NCBI RefSeq assembly: GCF_022701195.1
Contig: NZ_CP078089.1
Span: forward strand, 2,170,001 to 2,234,000
DNA: 64,000 nucleotides
Origin: Allobaculum mucilyticum
GTDB taxonomy: Bacteria > Bacillota_I > Bacilli_A > Erysipelotrichales > Erysipelotrichaceae
Direction of reading: 5' to 3'
In this document: positions 26,532-34,032 of the stretch, one piece after another
Layout of the letters: each line of letters starts with the position of its first letter
Position numbering within the stretch: the stretch's first letter is position 1
Notes under the pieces: model-generated
Databases searched by the model: none
Told to the model about the DNA's origin: nothing
Seen by the model: only the letters and a program-made list of their open reading frames with translations
Position numbers and translations under genes: made by a program

Positions 26532-26661
26532 TATATCCCTGCATTTGCAGGGGTGATCCCGTCTGTGAGCTGTGTAACCTTTACAGGTGCTTTTTGTCCC
26601 CGCTTTAGCGGGGTGCTCCAACTCATACGTTTGTTTTATCCCGGCGTCAGCGGGGTGCTCC
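26532..26661 (+). CRISPR. Degenerate type I-E-like CRISPR repeat remnant (three units)
   Basis: Three 28-base units, 26532-26559, 26592-26619 and 26634-26661, each contain a 16-base hairpin: CCCTGCATTTGCAGGG, CCCCGCTTTAGCGGGG and CCCGGCGTCAGCGGGG (the third with one mismatch in the stem). They end GTGATCC, TGCTCC and TGCTCC. Units 1 and 2 are separated by exactly 32 bases, the type I-E spacer length; units 2 and 3 by only 14. Units 2 and 3 agree at 24 of 28 positions. The stem shape and the GGGGTGATCC end match known type I-E repeats. No cas genes are in the window, so this is at best a dead array. A set of stable hairpins in the 3' region of the terD transcript is the alternative reading. 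Confidence 0.4.
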
Positions 26662-26704
26662 GCCTGACAGTTTTAGTGTTTGGAAAACTGTCAGGCGCTT
26701 TTTA
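26662..26704 (+). terminator. Strong terminator after terD and the CRISPR-like repeats
   Basis: Perfect 13-bp stem GCCTGACAGTTTT / AAAACTGTCAGGC, 9-base loop, followed by GC and TTTTT. It begins immediately after the third repeat-like unit. Confidence 0.9.
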
Positions 26705-26957
26705 ATTCAACAGAGCAGAATATCGATGCAAAAATTCGAAAAACTCATACAGGAATGCTGGGTTAAGGAAAAATTAATCAAATCCTAAAGGTAACAATTG
26801 AAGAGTATTTGTATTATTGAGGCAAATCAGCGAAATTCTGCAGGTATGCGAATCCGGATTTCTGACTGAAATCACTGGCGCATAAACAGGTATCCGTTTT
26901 ACCCCTGCAGGTATAATTACGCTGTGGACTGTAGAATCAGTCCGGAAAGGAAGAATT
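26705..26957. other. Upstream region of the third terD gene
   Basis: No gene. AGGTATAAT near 26910 is a candidate -10 for terD/Ca2+-ATPase transcription, with no clear -35. Confidence 0.35.
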
Positions 26958-27590
26958 ATGAATTTTTCTGATTTAACAGGATCAGGGAACCGCAAGTCTT
27001 CTGCTGACAGCGGCCTGACGCTGGATCTTAATAAGGGTATTTCCCTGGATCTGGTCAAGGAGAATGGTGCAAATCTGCATAAAGTCGATGTTGGTCTTGC
27101 ATGGGATCCGGTTCTCACCGGAAAAGATGTCGACCTGGATCTGTCGGCCTTTTTCCTCCATCGCGGACGTGTCCAGTCACTGGATGACGTTATGTACTAC
27201 AAAGCGGCACCGACTATGCGCTGCTTCCAGTATGCGGAATACTCGGGAGACAGCCGTGACGGATCAGAAGCCGACGGCGATGATCCGGATGAATTCATCA
27301 AGGTTGATCTGGACAGAATTCCGTCTGATATCGATAAGGTTGTTTTTGTTGTCACGATTTATGATGCGATCCGGAATAACCAGACATTTGGTGTTGTCCG
27401 CTCGCTTGTCAAAATCGAAGATGGACAGACCGGCAAGAATCTCGCGACATACCGTCTGAACACAGACAATTCCGTTGACACTGCGTTTATCGTCGGCGAA
27501 CTTGCCCGCAGCGGTCGCGGCTGGAGCTTCAATGGTATTGCGGATGGACGCGACGGCGATCTGAATGATCTGCTGCGTCTCTACAGCTGA
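26958..27590 (+). CDS. TerD family Ca2+-binding stress protein
   Basis: 210-residue canonical TerD: TLDLNKGISLDLVK, GLAWDPVLTGKDVDLDLSAFFLHRGRV, DGDDPDEFIKVDLDRIPSDIDKVVFVVTIYD, QTFGVVRSLVKI and the closing WSFNGIADGRDGDLNDLLRLY. AAAGGAAG precedes the ATG. It is separated from the upstream terD by a strong terminator, so it likely has its own promoter and forms a two-gene unit with the Ca2+ ATPase that starts 26 bases later. Confidence 0.92.
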   Translation: MNFSDLTGSGNRKSSADSGLTLDLNKGISLDLVKENGANLHKVDVGLAWDPVLTGKDVDLDLSAFFLHRGRVQSLDDVMYYKAAPTMRCFQYAEYSGDSRDGSEADGDDPDEFIKVDLDRIPSDIDKVVFVVTIYDAIRNNQTFGVVRSLVKIEDGQTGKNLATYRLNTDNSVDTAFIVGELARSGRGWSFNGIADGRDGDLNDLLRLYS

Positions 27591-27616
27591 TCTGTTAAAT
27601 GAATGGAATGTAAAGA

Positions 27617-30241
27617 ATGGACAATAAAAAAATGATTGGCCTGACTACACAGCAGGCTGAGGAAAGTAAAAAGAAATACGGTACAAATGCCCTTTCTGTC
27701 AAAGAAACTCAGACATTCTGGGATATGTACAAAGAGTCGTTTGACGACATCTGGATTAAGATTCTTTGCGGCGCATTAGCTCTGCAGCTTGTGATTGCGG
27801 TTCTTGGAATGATCTGGCCGGATCTTTTCCATCAGGATCTGATCGAAATTCTTGGCGTTGCCATCGCCATTTTCCTGGCTACATTTGTCGGAACGCTTCA
27901 GAACTATAAGAATAACCAGCAGTTCAATACGCTGCAGGCAGAAGCTTCAAAGATCAAAACGAAAGTCTATCGTGATGGAAAAATTCACGAAATGCTCATC
28001 GATAACCTTGTTAAAGGCGATGTCATTCTTCTGCAGGCCGGCGACCAGGTTCCTGTTGACGGCGTAGTCATCAAAGGATCCTGCAAAGTCAATCAGGCTG
28101 CACTGAACGGTGAGAGTCGAGATGAGACGAAAACAGCTATCGAAGGCCCTGTAAACCTGGATGAAACCTGCGATGACTTCGCAAATCCGCACTGGGTTTT
28201 CCGCGGAAGTGTCATTACAAGCGGTGAAGTTCTTGTTGAAGCAGTCGTCATCGGTGACCATACAGTTCTTGGCGGCATTTCTGAATCGCTTGGCGAAACA
28301 TCCAAACCTTCTCCTTCTGCAGAGAAGATGGAAGTTCTTGCCGGACAGATCGGTAAAATCGGTGTGATTGGTGCTGCGGTTGCAGTTGCAGCGAACATCA
28401 TCTTCGAACTGATCGGAAATCAGGATTACAGCTTTGCTTCAATGCTGGCTCTGGCTATCCAGAACGTCATGCTGTTTGTATCCATCATCATCATGGCTGT
28501 TCCGGAAGGTCTGCCATTAATGAACGCTCTTGTTTCAAGCATGAACTCGGGCAGAATGCTAAAAGAAAACATCCTTGTCCGTCACTCTGAATCGATTGAA
28601 ACAGCCGGCTATATGAACCGCCTGTTCTCCGATAAAACCGGAACGATCACAGAAGGCGTTCTTTCTGTTGTTGAATGGATCGACGGAACCGGTCAGGTCT
28701 TCGCCGATATCAATGCAGTTTCTCCAAAACTGAAAAGTCAGCTGGTCAATGGCATCGGCCTGAACAACGATGCGCTTCCAGCTGACGGCAAGGCCATCGG
28801 TTCAAACGGAACTGACCGTGCGCTGATGGACTACCTGATTTCTTTAGGCGAAGAGAATATTGATCGCTCTGTCATTACGCATAAAGAAGCGTTCGACTCC
28901 CAGAGAAAATTTGCAAAAGTCGATATTGGGGATCTGGAGTACGTCAAGGGGGCCCCGGACTTCCTGATCGATCAGTGCACCGAGTACATGGGACTTGACG
29001 GTGAAATTCATCCGTTTACAAAAGAAGATCGTGAAAAAGTAGACGCCCGCATGAAAGAGCAGATGTCCCGTTCTATGCGTCTGCTGCTCATCATGATGCG
29101 CGATCGCAAAGACGGTCCGATGATTTTCCTTGGACTTGTATGCATCCGCGATAATGTACGTTCGGATGTTGCACAGACTGTCGCAAAAATGAAACGTGCC
29201 GGATGTGAAGTTGTCATGGTTACAGGTGACAACGCAGCAACCGCAACCGCAATTGCCAAAGAAGCAGGCATTCTTTCCAGCAATAAAGACGTCGTTCTGA
29301 CTTCGGATGAACTTTCGAAGATTTCCGATGACGAACTTCGCAAAATCATGCCGGATCTGCGCGTCGTTTCGCGAGCCCGTCCTATGGATAAAAAACGCCT
29401 GGTCGATATCGCTCAGGGTCTCGACTATGTTGTTGGAATGACAGGTGATGGCGTCAACGATTCGCCGGCTCTGAAAGCTGCGGATGTCGGATTCTCAATG
29501 GGTGACGGAACCTCAGTTGCCAAGGAAGCTTCGGATATCGTTATCGTCAACAACTCTCTTACAAGTATTGGCAACGCTGTAAAATACGGCCGTACAATGT
29601 CGAAGTCCGTTTCGAAGTTCATCATCTTCCAGCTGACTGTCAACATTGCCACAATTCTGATTAACATCGTTGCTCCGTTCTTCGGATTCACAGAACCGTT
29701 TACGATTGTTCAGATCCTCTGGATCAACCTGATCATGGATACGCTGGCTGCTATTGCCTTCGGTGAAGAGCCGCCTCTTGACCGCTATATGAAAGAAAAG
29801 CCGGTCAGCAGGAAAGCCTCTGTTCTGACTCGCTACATGATCGATTCCATTGCAACAGCAGCTGTCTATATTACAGTTGTTGCAGCAGTTCTCATGTATA
29901 TGGGTGAGCACAATTTATTAAGCGGACTGGGTCTTACGACTCCTGAACTTGAAAGAACATTCTTCTTCACGTTCTTCATCTACGCAGTCATCTTCAACTC
30001 GCTTAACACCCGTTCTCAGTCGCTCAACATTTTCGAGCACATTTCTGAGAACAAGAAGTTCATGAGCGTCATGACGCTGATCTTTGTCATGCAGACTCTG
30101 CTGATTTACTTTGCGGGCGCGATTTTCAATACAGTACCTCTGCCGGCATCTGCTCTGTTTACAGCTCTTGGACTGGGTATCCTGATTATTCCTGTGGATA
30201 TGTTCAAAAAGATCATTCTGAAAACCGCATTCCAGAAATAG
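27617..30241 (+). CDS. PMCA-type calcium-translocating P-type ATPase
   Basis: 874-residue membrane pump that exports Ca2+ at the cost of ATP. N-terminal cation-ATPase domain, actuator loop AALNGES, M4 ion site MAVPEGLPL, phosphorylation site FSDKTGTITEG (~res 338), nucleotide-binding KGAPDF, hinge TGDGVNDSPALKAADVG, and M6 NLIMDTLAAIAFGEEPPLDR, which matches the plasma-membrane Ca2+ ATPase pattern. Weak ribosome binding site (GGAATGTAAAGA). Coupling with terD fits a calcium-linked stress role. In B. subtilis the equivalent operon carries the membrane protein TerC (YceF), which is not seen here. Confidence 0.93.
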   Translation: MDNKKMIGLTTQQAEESKKKYGTNALSVKETQTFWDMYKESFDDIWIKILCGALALQLVIAVLGMIWPDLFHQDLIEILGVAIAIFLATFVGTLQNYKNNQQFNTLQAEASKIKTKVYRDGKIHEMLIDNLVKGDVILLQAGDQVPVDGVVIKGSCKVNQAALNGESRDETKTAIEGPVNLDETCDDFANPHWVFRGSVITSGEVLVEAVVIGDHTVLGGISESLGETSKPSPSAEKMEVLAGQIGKIGVIGAAVAVAANIIFELIGNQDYSFASMLALAIQNVMLFVSIIIMAVPEGLPLMNALVSSMNSGRMLKENILVRHSESIETAGYMNRLFSDKTGTITEGVLSVVEWIDGTGQVFADINAVSPKLKSQLVNGIGLNNDALPADGKAIGSNGTDRALMDYLISLGEENIDRSVITHKEAFDSQRKFAKVDIGDLEYVKGAPDFLIDQCTEYMGLDGEIHPFTKEDREKVDARMKEQMSRSMRLLLIMMRDRKDGPMIFLGLVCIRDNVRSDVAQTVAKMKRAGCEVVMVTGDNAATATAIAKEAGILSSNKDVVLTSDELSKISDDELRKIMPDLRVVSRARPMDKKRLVDIAQGLDYVVGMTGDGVNDSPALKAADVGFSMGDGTSVAKEASDIVIVNNSLTSIGNAVKYGRTMSKSVSKFIIFQLTVNIATILINIVAPFFGFTEPFTIVQILWINLIMDTLAAIAFGEEPPLDRYMKEKPVSRKASVLTRYMIDSIATAAVYITVVAAVLMYMGEHNLLSGLGLTTPELERTFFFTFFIYAVIFNSLNTRSQSLNIFEHISENKKFMSVMTLIFVMQTLLIYFAGAIFNTVPLPASALFTALGLGILIIPVDMFKKIILKTAFQK

Positions 30242-30285
30242 CCGGACTGGCTCAGATTCCGGATTCGGATTCAGCTGATTCTCAT

Positions 30286-30316
30286 TTGCCTCCCGCCTGC
30301 GCGGGGGGCATTTTCA
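30286..30316 (+). terminator. Terminator after the Ca2+ ATPase
   Basis: TGCCTCCCG...CGCGGGGGGCA hairpin followed by TTTTC, 45 bases after the stop codon. Confidence 0.85.
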
Positions 30317-30434
30317 GTTTCTATTCTGAAGAGGGATTACAGATTGCTGCTTGAGGGAAAAACAGAGAACTGAAAGATTCTGTGATTCACAGGTGGATTT
30401 CATTTATCCAAGAATGTTATAGAATGGTGACGAT

Positions 30435-31334
30435 ATGAAAATTCGCTCAATTGTCCGTGCGGGCATGCTCTGTGCAGTCTACGGGGTTTTTATCGTTCTG
30501 AACACGGTCAGCGGGCTGTGGATTGAATCGGTTTTTCCATATCTGTTTGCGGTTCCGATTTTATTCGCAGCACTTGATGGAGCAGACAGCCCGAAAGTGA
30601 CTTTATGCGCGTATCTCGCTATGCTCATTCTGACACTCCTGCTGTCTTCATTTACCACATGGCTGATTGCGGGAGGAATGCTGACAAGCGGTTATCTGAC
30701 CGGGCGGGGCCTGGCCAGAAGGCAGAACGTTCTGCTCGTCTTTCTTGTCGTGTTTGTGCTTCAGTTTGTTGTGAGCTTTCTTTCGATGAGCGTTCTGGCT
30801 TCGCTGTTCGGCTTTGATCTGGCGGCGGAAACGGAAATGTTCCCGGGTGTTTTCTCGGTGATTACGCCGCTGACGTTTGTAATTGCGCTAGCTCTTTTTG
30901 AGAGTCTGCTGGAATCTCTTGCATGCATTCTGCTGGGGGTGGTCATGATGCTGAAGATTCTGCCAGGAAGTTTCCATCTTTCGCTTCCGGTTAATTTACA
31001 TGCTCCGCGCTGGAGCGCATGGATTTTCCTGCCGCTCTATCTTGTGTGGCTCTATCTGGTGCGCAGCGGGTCAGAGAATCTGTCCGCTCTGCGTGATGTA
31101 GTTCTGTGCCTCTGGCTGGCTGATCTTGAGCTTCTGGTCTGGGAAGGCTATCTTGACAGCTTTCTGAAGATGAACCGGAAAAAAGCGCGCAGCGAACAGG
31201 AAAAGAAGAAAGAACACATCTGGATTTTTATCCTGACCTTCTGTGCACTTCTGCCAGGACTCAATCTGATTGTGGCAGCAATTGGCTTTATCGCACTTGT
31301 GCGTCCGTCTTCTGCAAAAGGTAATAAGGACTGA
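30435..31334 (+). CDS. DUF2232 (YybS-like) membrane protein
   Basis: 299-residue multi-pass membrane protein (about eight hydrophobic segments), ending in a charged loop (MNRKKARSEQEKKKEH) and a last helix pair. Family membership is supported by its position: yybS-gdpP-rplI-dnaB is the B. subtilis order. Function is unknown. It starts behind a weak GGTGA. The 293-base gap to gdpP holds several hairpins described separately. Confidence 0.75.
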   Translation: MKIRSIVRAGMLCAVYGVFIVLNTVSGLWIESVFPYLFAVPILFAALDGADSPKVTLCAYLAMLILTLLLSSFTTWLIAGGMLTSGYLTGRGLARRQNVLLVFLVVFVLQFVVSFLSMSVLASLFGFDLAAETEMFPGVFSVITPLTFVIALALFESLLESLACILLGVVMMLKILPGSFHLSLPVNLHAPRWSAWIFLPLYLVWLYLVRSGSENLSALRDVVLCLWLADLELLVWEGYLDSFLKMNRKKARSEQEKKKEHIWIFILTFCALLPGLNLIVAAIGFIALVRPSSAKGNKD

Positions 31335-31394
31335 AACGTCCGAAACCGGATTGTTTCAGGCATGTCCATAAACAAAAGAAAATCAAAAGAATCA

Positions 31395-31417
31395 AAAAAG
31401 CAGATTCATGAATCTGC
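31395..31417 (-). terminator. Palindrome with minus-strand terminator form
   Basis: GCAGATTCATGAATCTGC is a perfect 18-base palindrome. On the minus strand it is followed by TTTTTTGATT; on the plus strand no T run follows. Confidence 0.4.
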
Positions 31418-31457
31418 ATATGTCTTTCACTCTGCAGTGTTAAGGGGAAGCAGAGCG

Positions 31458-31486
31458 AAAAAACCATCCTGTTCGTAACAGGATGG
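31458..31486 (-). terminator. Minus-strand terminator-like hairpin between yybS and gdpP
   Basis: CCATCCTGTT-CGT/ACG-AACAGGATGG, a perfect 10-bp stem with a 3-base loop. Followed by TTTTTTCGC on the minus strand only. No leftward protein gene lies upstream of it, so it may end an unannotated antisense or small RNA. Confidence 0.55.
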
Positions 31487-31559
31487 GAAGTCAGTAAGAA
31501 AAGAAATAAAGAAACAAAGAATTCAGAAAAGAAACTTGAAATACAGAAATAAGGGGATC

Positions 31560-31616
31560 GGCGCTCAAGTGAGTGCCTCTGTGAGAACGCCGTATGGCGG
31601 TCCTGCTTCGGCAGGA
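31560..31616 (+). promoter_or_regulatory. Structured 5' leader of gdpP (three consecutive hairpins)
   Basis: Hairpin 1: GGCGCTCA/TGAGTGCC (31560-31577). Hairpin 2: CGCC-GTAT-GGCG (31588-31599). Hairpin 3: TCCTGC-TTCG-GCAGGA (31601-31616) with a UUCG tetraloop. The third hairpin's 3' arm runs straight into the AGAGGAG ribosome binding site for gdpP, so it could control translation. It does not match a riboswitch class I know. Confidence 0.45.
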
Positions 31617-31627
31617 GAGGAGCCTTC

Positions 31628-33577
31628 ATGAGACACTATTCAAGATGGATGATCGCCTTCCTTGTGATTATCGCTCTGAGCTATGGAGCGATGATCTATG
31701 CCGCTCTGCAGGAAGAGTGGGTTCTGTTTACTCTGATCAATATCATCATCATCAGCTTCGCTCTGCTGTTTCTGACGTTCTGGAATCGTCTGCGTCATCA
31801 TGGAATTCAGGCGGAAGCAGAAATCGGCCGCGTTTTAGGCCGCGATGCGAAAGAAGCTATGCTTGTAGGCGAGGTCGGAGTCATTACCTATAACGATGAA
31901 TATGAGGCAACGTGGATTTCAGACTATCTGAAGCAGTTTGTTCCGGATCTGGTTAATCACAAGCTGACGACCTTTCTTCCGCAGATCAAGGATCTGTTTG
32001 AATCCGATGTGGATACAATTACAGGAACCTATGAAGGCAATACCTTCGAAGTCAGTCATAAAGAAGGAAGTCAGATTCTGTTTGTGAGGAACATTACAGA
32101 ATTATCACGATGCCGGGCGATGGTTGAACAGAAAAGCGTGGTTGTCGGCGTCTTCATTCTCGATAACTACTCGGAATATCAGGCGTTTGATAATGATGAA
32201 ATCCTCAATGAAATCAACCGTCTGATCCGCGGCCCGCTCGGCCAGTGGGCAAGAGAAAATAAGATTCTGATGCGCAGGATGCGTTCTGACCGCTATCTGC
32301 TTGTTCTCGATTCAGAAATTCTGGAGAGCATGCGCAGAAAGAATTTCCCGATCCTGCAGATCATCAAAGATTCAGCCGTTCGCGGCGGTCTTTCAATTAC
32401 GCTCTCGGCTGTCTTTGCGGCAGATCAGAGCGATTTCCTGGAACTCGACAAGTCCCTGAACGATCTTTCCGAACTTGTTCAGTCGCGCGGCGGCGATCAG
32501 ATCGCCATTAAAATCGGTGATGCGCCGGTTGAATTTGTCGGCGGCGGTTCAGAAAAAGCATCGCAGCGCTCGAAAGTTCGCGTGCGCATTGTCGGCAGTT
32601 CCATTCAGGATGTTGTGAAAGATTCGAGAAAAGTGTTTATACTCGGACATGTCAACACAGACTATGACGCAATGGGCGCAGCGCTTGCTGCATCCAACTG
32701 GGCCAAGGCCCTTGGCAAAGAAGCGTACATCGTTCTCAAAGATGTTTCGTGTGATGCGCAGCTGCAGGCAACAATGAATGTCTACTTGCGGGCGATCACG
32801 CAGCGACATACGTTCATTACTGAAGAAAAAGCGCTGGAGATGATGGATCCTTCGAAGGATGTTCTTATCCTTGTCGACCATTCCAACCCGGCTATTTCAT
32901 CAGGCAGAGAAATGCTCAAAAGCGATGTGCGGAAGATCGTCATCGACCATCATCGCCGCACAGAGAGTACAGTAGACAATATGATTGTCAGCTACATCGA
33001 ATCGCAGTCGAGTTCGACCTGCGAGCTGATGACGGAACTGATCGATGCTTCGCCGGAAGTTGTTCCGATTTATGAAGTTGAGGCGACGATCATGTATCTC
33101 GGCCTGATTGTCGATACGAACCGCTTTAAGCAGCATACGTCTGAGCGAACATTCCAGGCAGCGGCCAGACTGCGAGCCTGGGGTGCCAATGCACAGAGAG
33201 CAGAACAGGCTCTGCAGGTTGACTATGAAGATTACCGCCGTCGGGCACAGATGATCGAACAGGCAAAGATCTTTAAGGAGCACTACCTGATTGATGCACT
33301 GAATGTTCCGATGTCGAGAACGGAAATGTCTGTCATTTCCGATGAACTGCTTAACTTCAAAGGCTGTCAGGCAGCCTTCACGATCGCAATTAATGAAAAT
33401 AACGGAAATATCGCCGTCTCTGCACGAAGCGATGGATCGATCAACGTTCAGAAAATTATGGAAAAAATGAATGGAGGCGGACATTTCAGCGCCGCGGCAC
33501 TCGAACGAGAGAACACCACTGTCGAAGAAGTCGCTGCCGAACTGTCGAGTCTTCTTGAAAAGGAGGAAAACGAATGA
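31628..33577 (+). CDS. gdpP: Cyclic-di-AMP phosphodiesterase GdpP
   Basis: Membrane-bound enzyme of 649 residues that hydrolyses c-di-AMP to pApA, controlling K+ and osmolyte balance and cell-wall stress tolerance. Two N-terminal transmembrane helices (res ~7-55), a PAS-like domain (~80-160) and a degenerate GGDEF domain (~170-300, RSDRYLLVLD in place of GGDEF). The DHH domain has ILGHVNTDYDAMGAALA, LVDHSNP and IVIDHHRR metal ligands. The DHHA1 domain ends MNGGGHFSAAA. The gene overlaps rplI by four bases (ATGA), as in other Firmicutes. Confidence 0.96.
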   Translation: MRHYSRWMIAFLVIIALSYGAMIYAALQEEWVLFTLINIIIISFALLFLTFWNRLRHHGIQAEAEIGRVLGRDAKEAMLVGEVGVITYNDEYEATWISDYLKQFVPDLVNHKLTTFLPQIKDLFESDVDTITGTYEGNTFEVSHKEGSQILFVRNITELSRCRAMVEQKSVVVGVFILDNYSEYQAFDNDEILNEINRLIRGPLGQWARENKILMRRMRSDRYLLVLDSEILESMRRKNFPILQIIKDSAVRGGLSITLSAVFAADQSDFLELDKSLNDLSELVQSRGGDQIAIKIGDAPVEFVGGGSEKASQRSKVRVRIVGSSIQDVVKDSRKVFILGHVNTDYDAMGAALAASNWAKALGKEAYIVLKDVSCDAQLQATMNVYLRAITQRHTFITEEKALEMMDPSKDVLILVDHSNPAISSGREMLKSDVRKIVIDHHRRTESTVDNMIVSYIESQSSSTCELMTELIDASPEVVPIYEVEATIMYLGLIVDTNRFKQHTSERTFQAAARLRAWGANAQRAEQALQVDYEDYRRRAQMIEQAKIFKEHYLIDALNVPMSRTEMSVISDELLNFKGCQAAFTIAINENNGNIAVSARSDGSINVQKIMEKMNGGGHFSAAALERENTTVEEVAAELSSLLEKEENE

Positions 33578-34026
33578 AAGTTATTTTATTAGAAGATGTC
33601 CGCAAGGTCGGAAAAAAAGATGAAGTCAAAGAAGTCGCGGATGGATACGGCCGCAATTACCTGATCAAAAACGGACTCGCCGCACCTCTCAATAAAGAAA
33701 ACACCCGTGCTCTGGATGCACGAATTGCCGCACGCAAAGAAGAAGATGAACAGAACCGTCAGGATGCTGAGCGGATCGCAAAAGAACTGGAATCGATGAC
33801 ACTCGAATTCAGACTCAACACGTCCAAAGGCGGAAATACCTTCGGACAGATTTCATCCAAACAGATTGTTCATGCGCTCGCTGAAAAAGGAATTCAGGTC
33901 GACAAGCGCAAAATCATGATGGATACGCCGGTTGATTCCTTAGGAACAACGAAGGTCAAAGTTGATCTGTATAAAGGAAAAATCATCGGCACAATCAATG
34001 TTCATGTCAGTGCGAAAGGAGTCTAG
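33574..34026 (+). CDS. rplI: 50S ribosomal protein L9
   Basis: 150-residue ribosomal protein: MKVILLEDVRKVGKKDEVKEVADGYGRNYLIKNGLA is the L9 N-terminal domain, followed by the long helix and the C-terminal domain with GGNTFGQISSKQI. Translationally coupled to gdpP (ATGA overlap) and six bases ahead of the replicative helicase gene. Confidence 0.97.
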   Translation: MKVILLEDVRKVGKKDEVKEVADGYGRNYLIKNGLAAPLNKENTRALDARIAARKEEDEQNRQDAERIAKELESMTLEFRLNTSKGGNTFGQISSKQIVHALAEKGIQVDKRKIMMDTPVDSLGTTKVKVDLYKGKIIGTINVHVSAKGV

Positions 34027-34032
34027 CCTTTC

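Noticed and set aside
30286-30316. CCTCCCGCCTGCGCGGGGGGC as a fourth CRISPR-like unit
   Set aside because: It resembles the hairpins at 26.5 kb, but it lacks the TGATCC-like end, is 3.6 kb away and has a T run in the position expected for the Ca2+ ATPase terminator.
31288-31629. 113-codon leftward open frame spanning the yybS-gdpP gap
   Set aside because: It runs through both minus-strand terminator-like hairpins, overlaps yybS and has no ribosome binding site or family signs; a non-coding RNA is the better guess.
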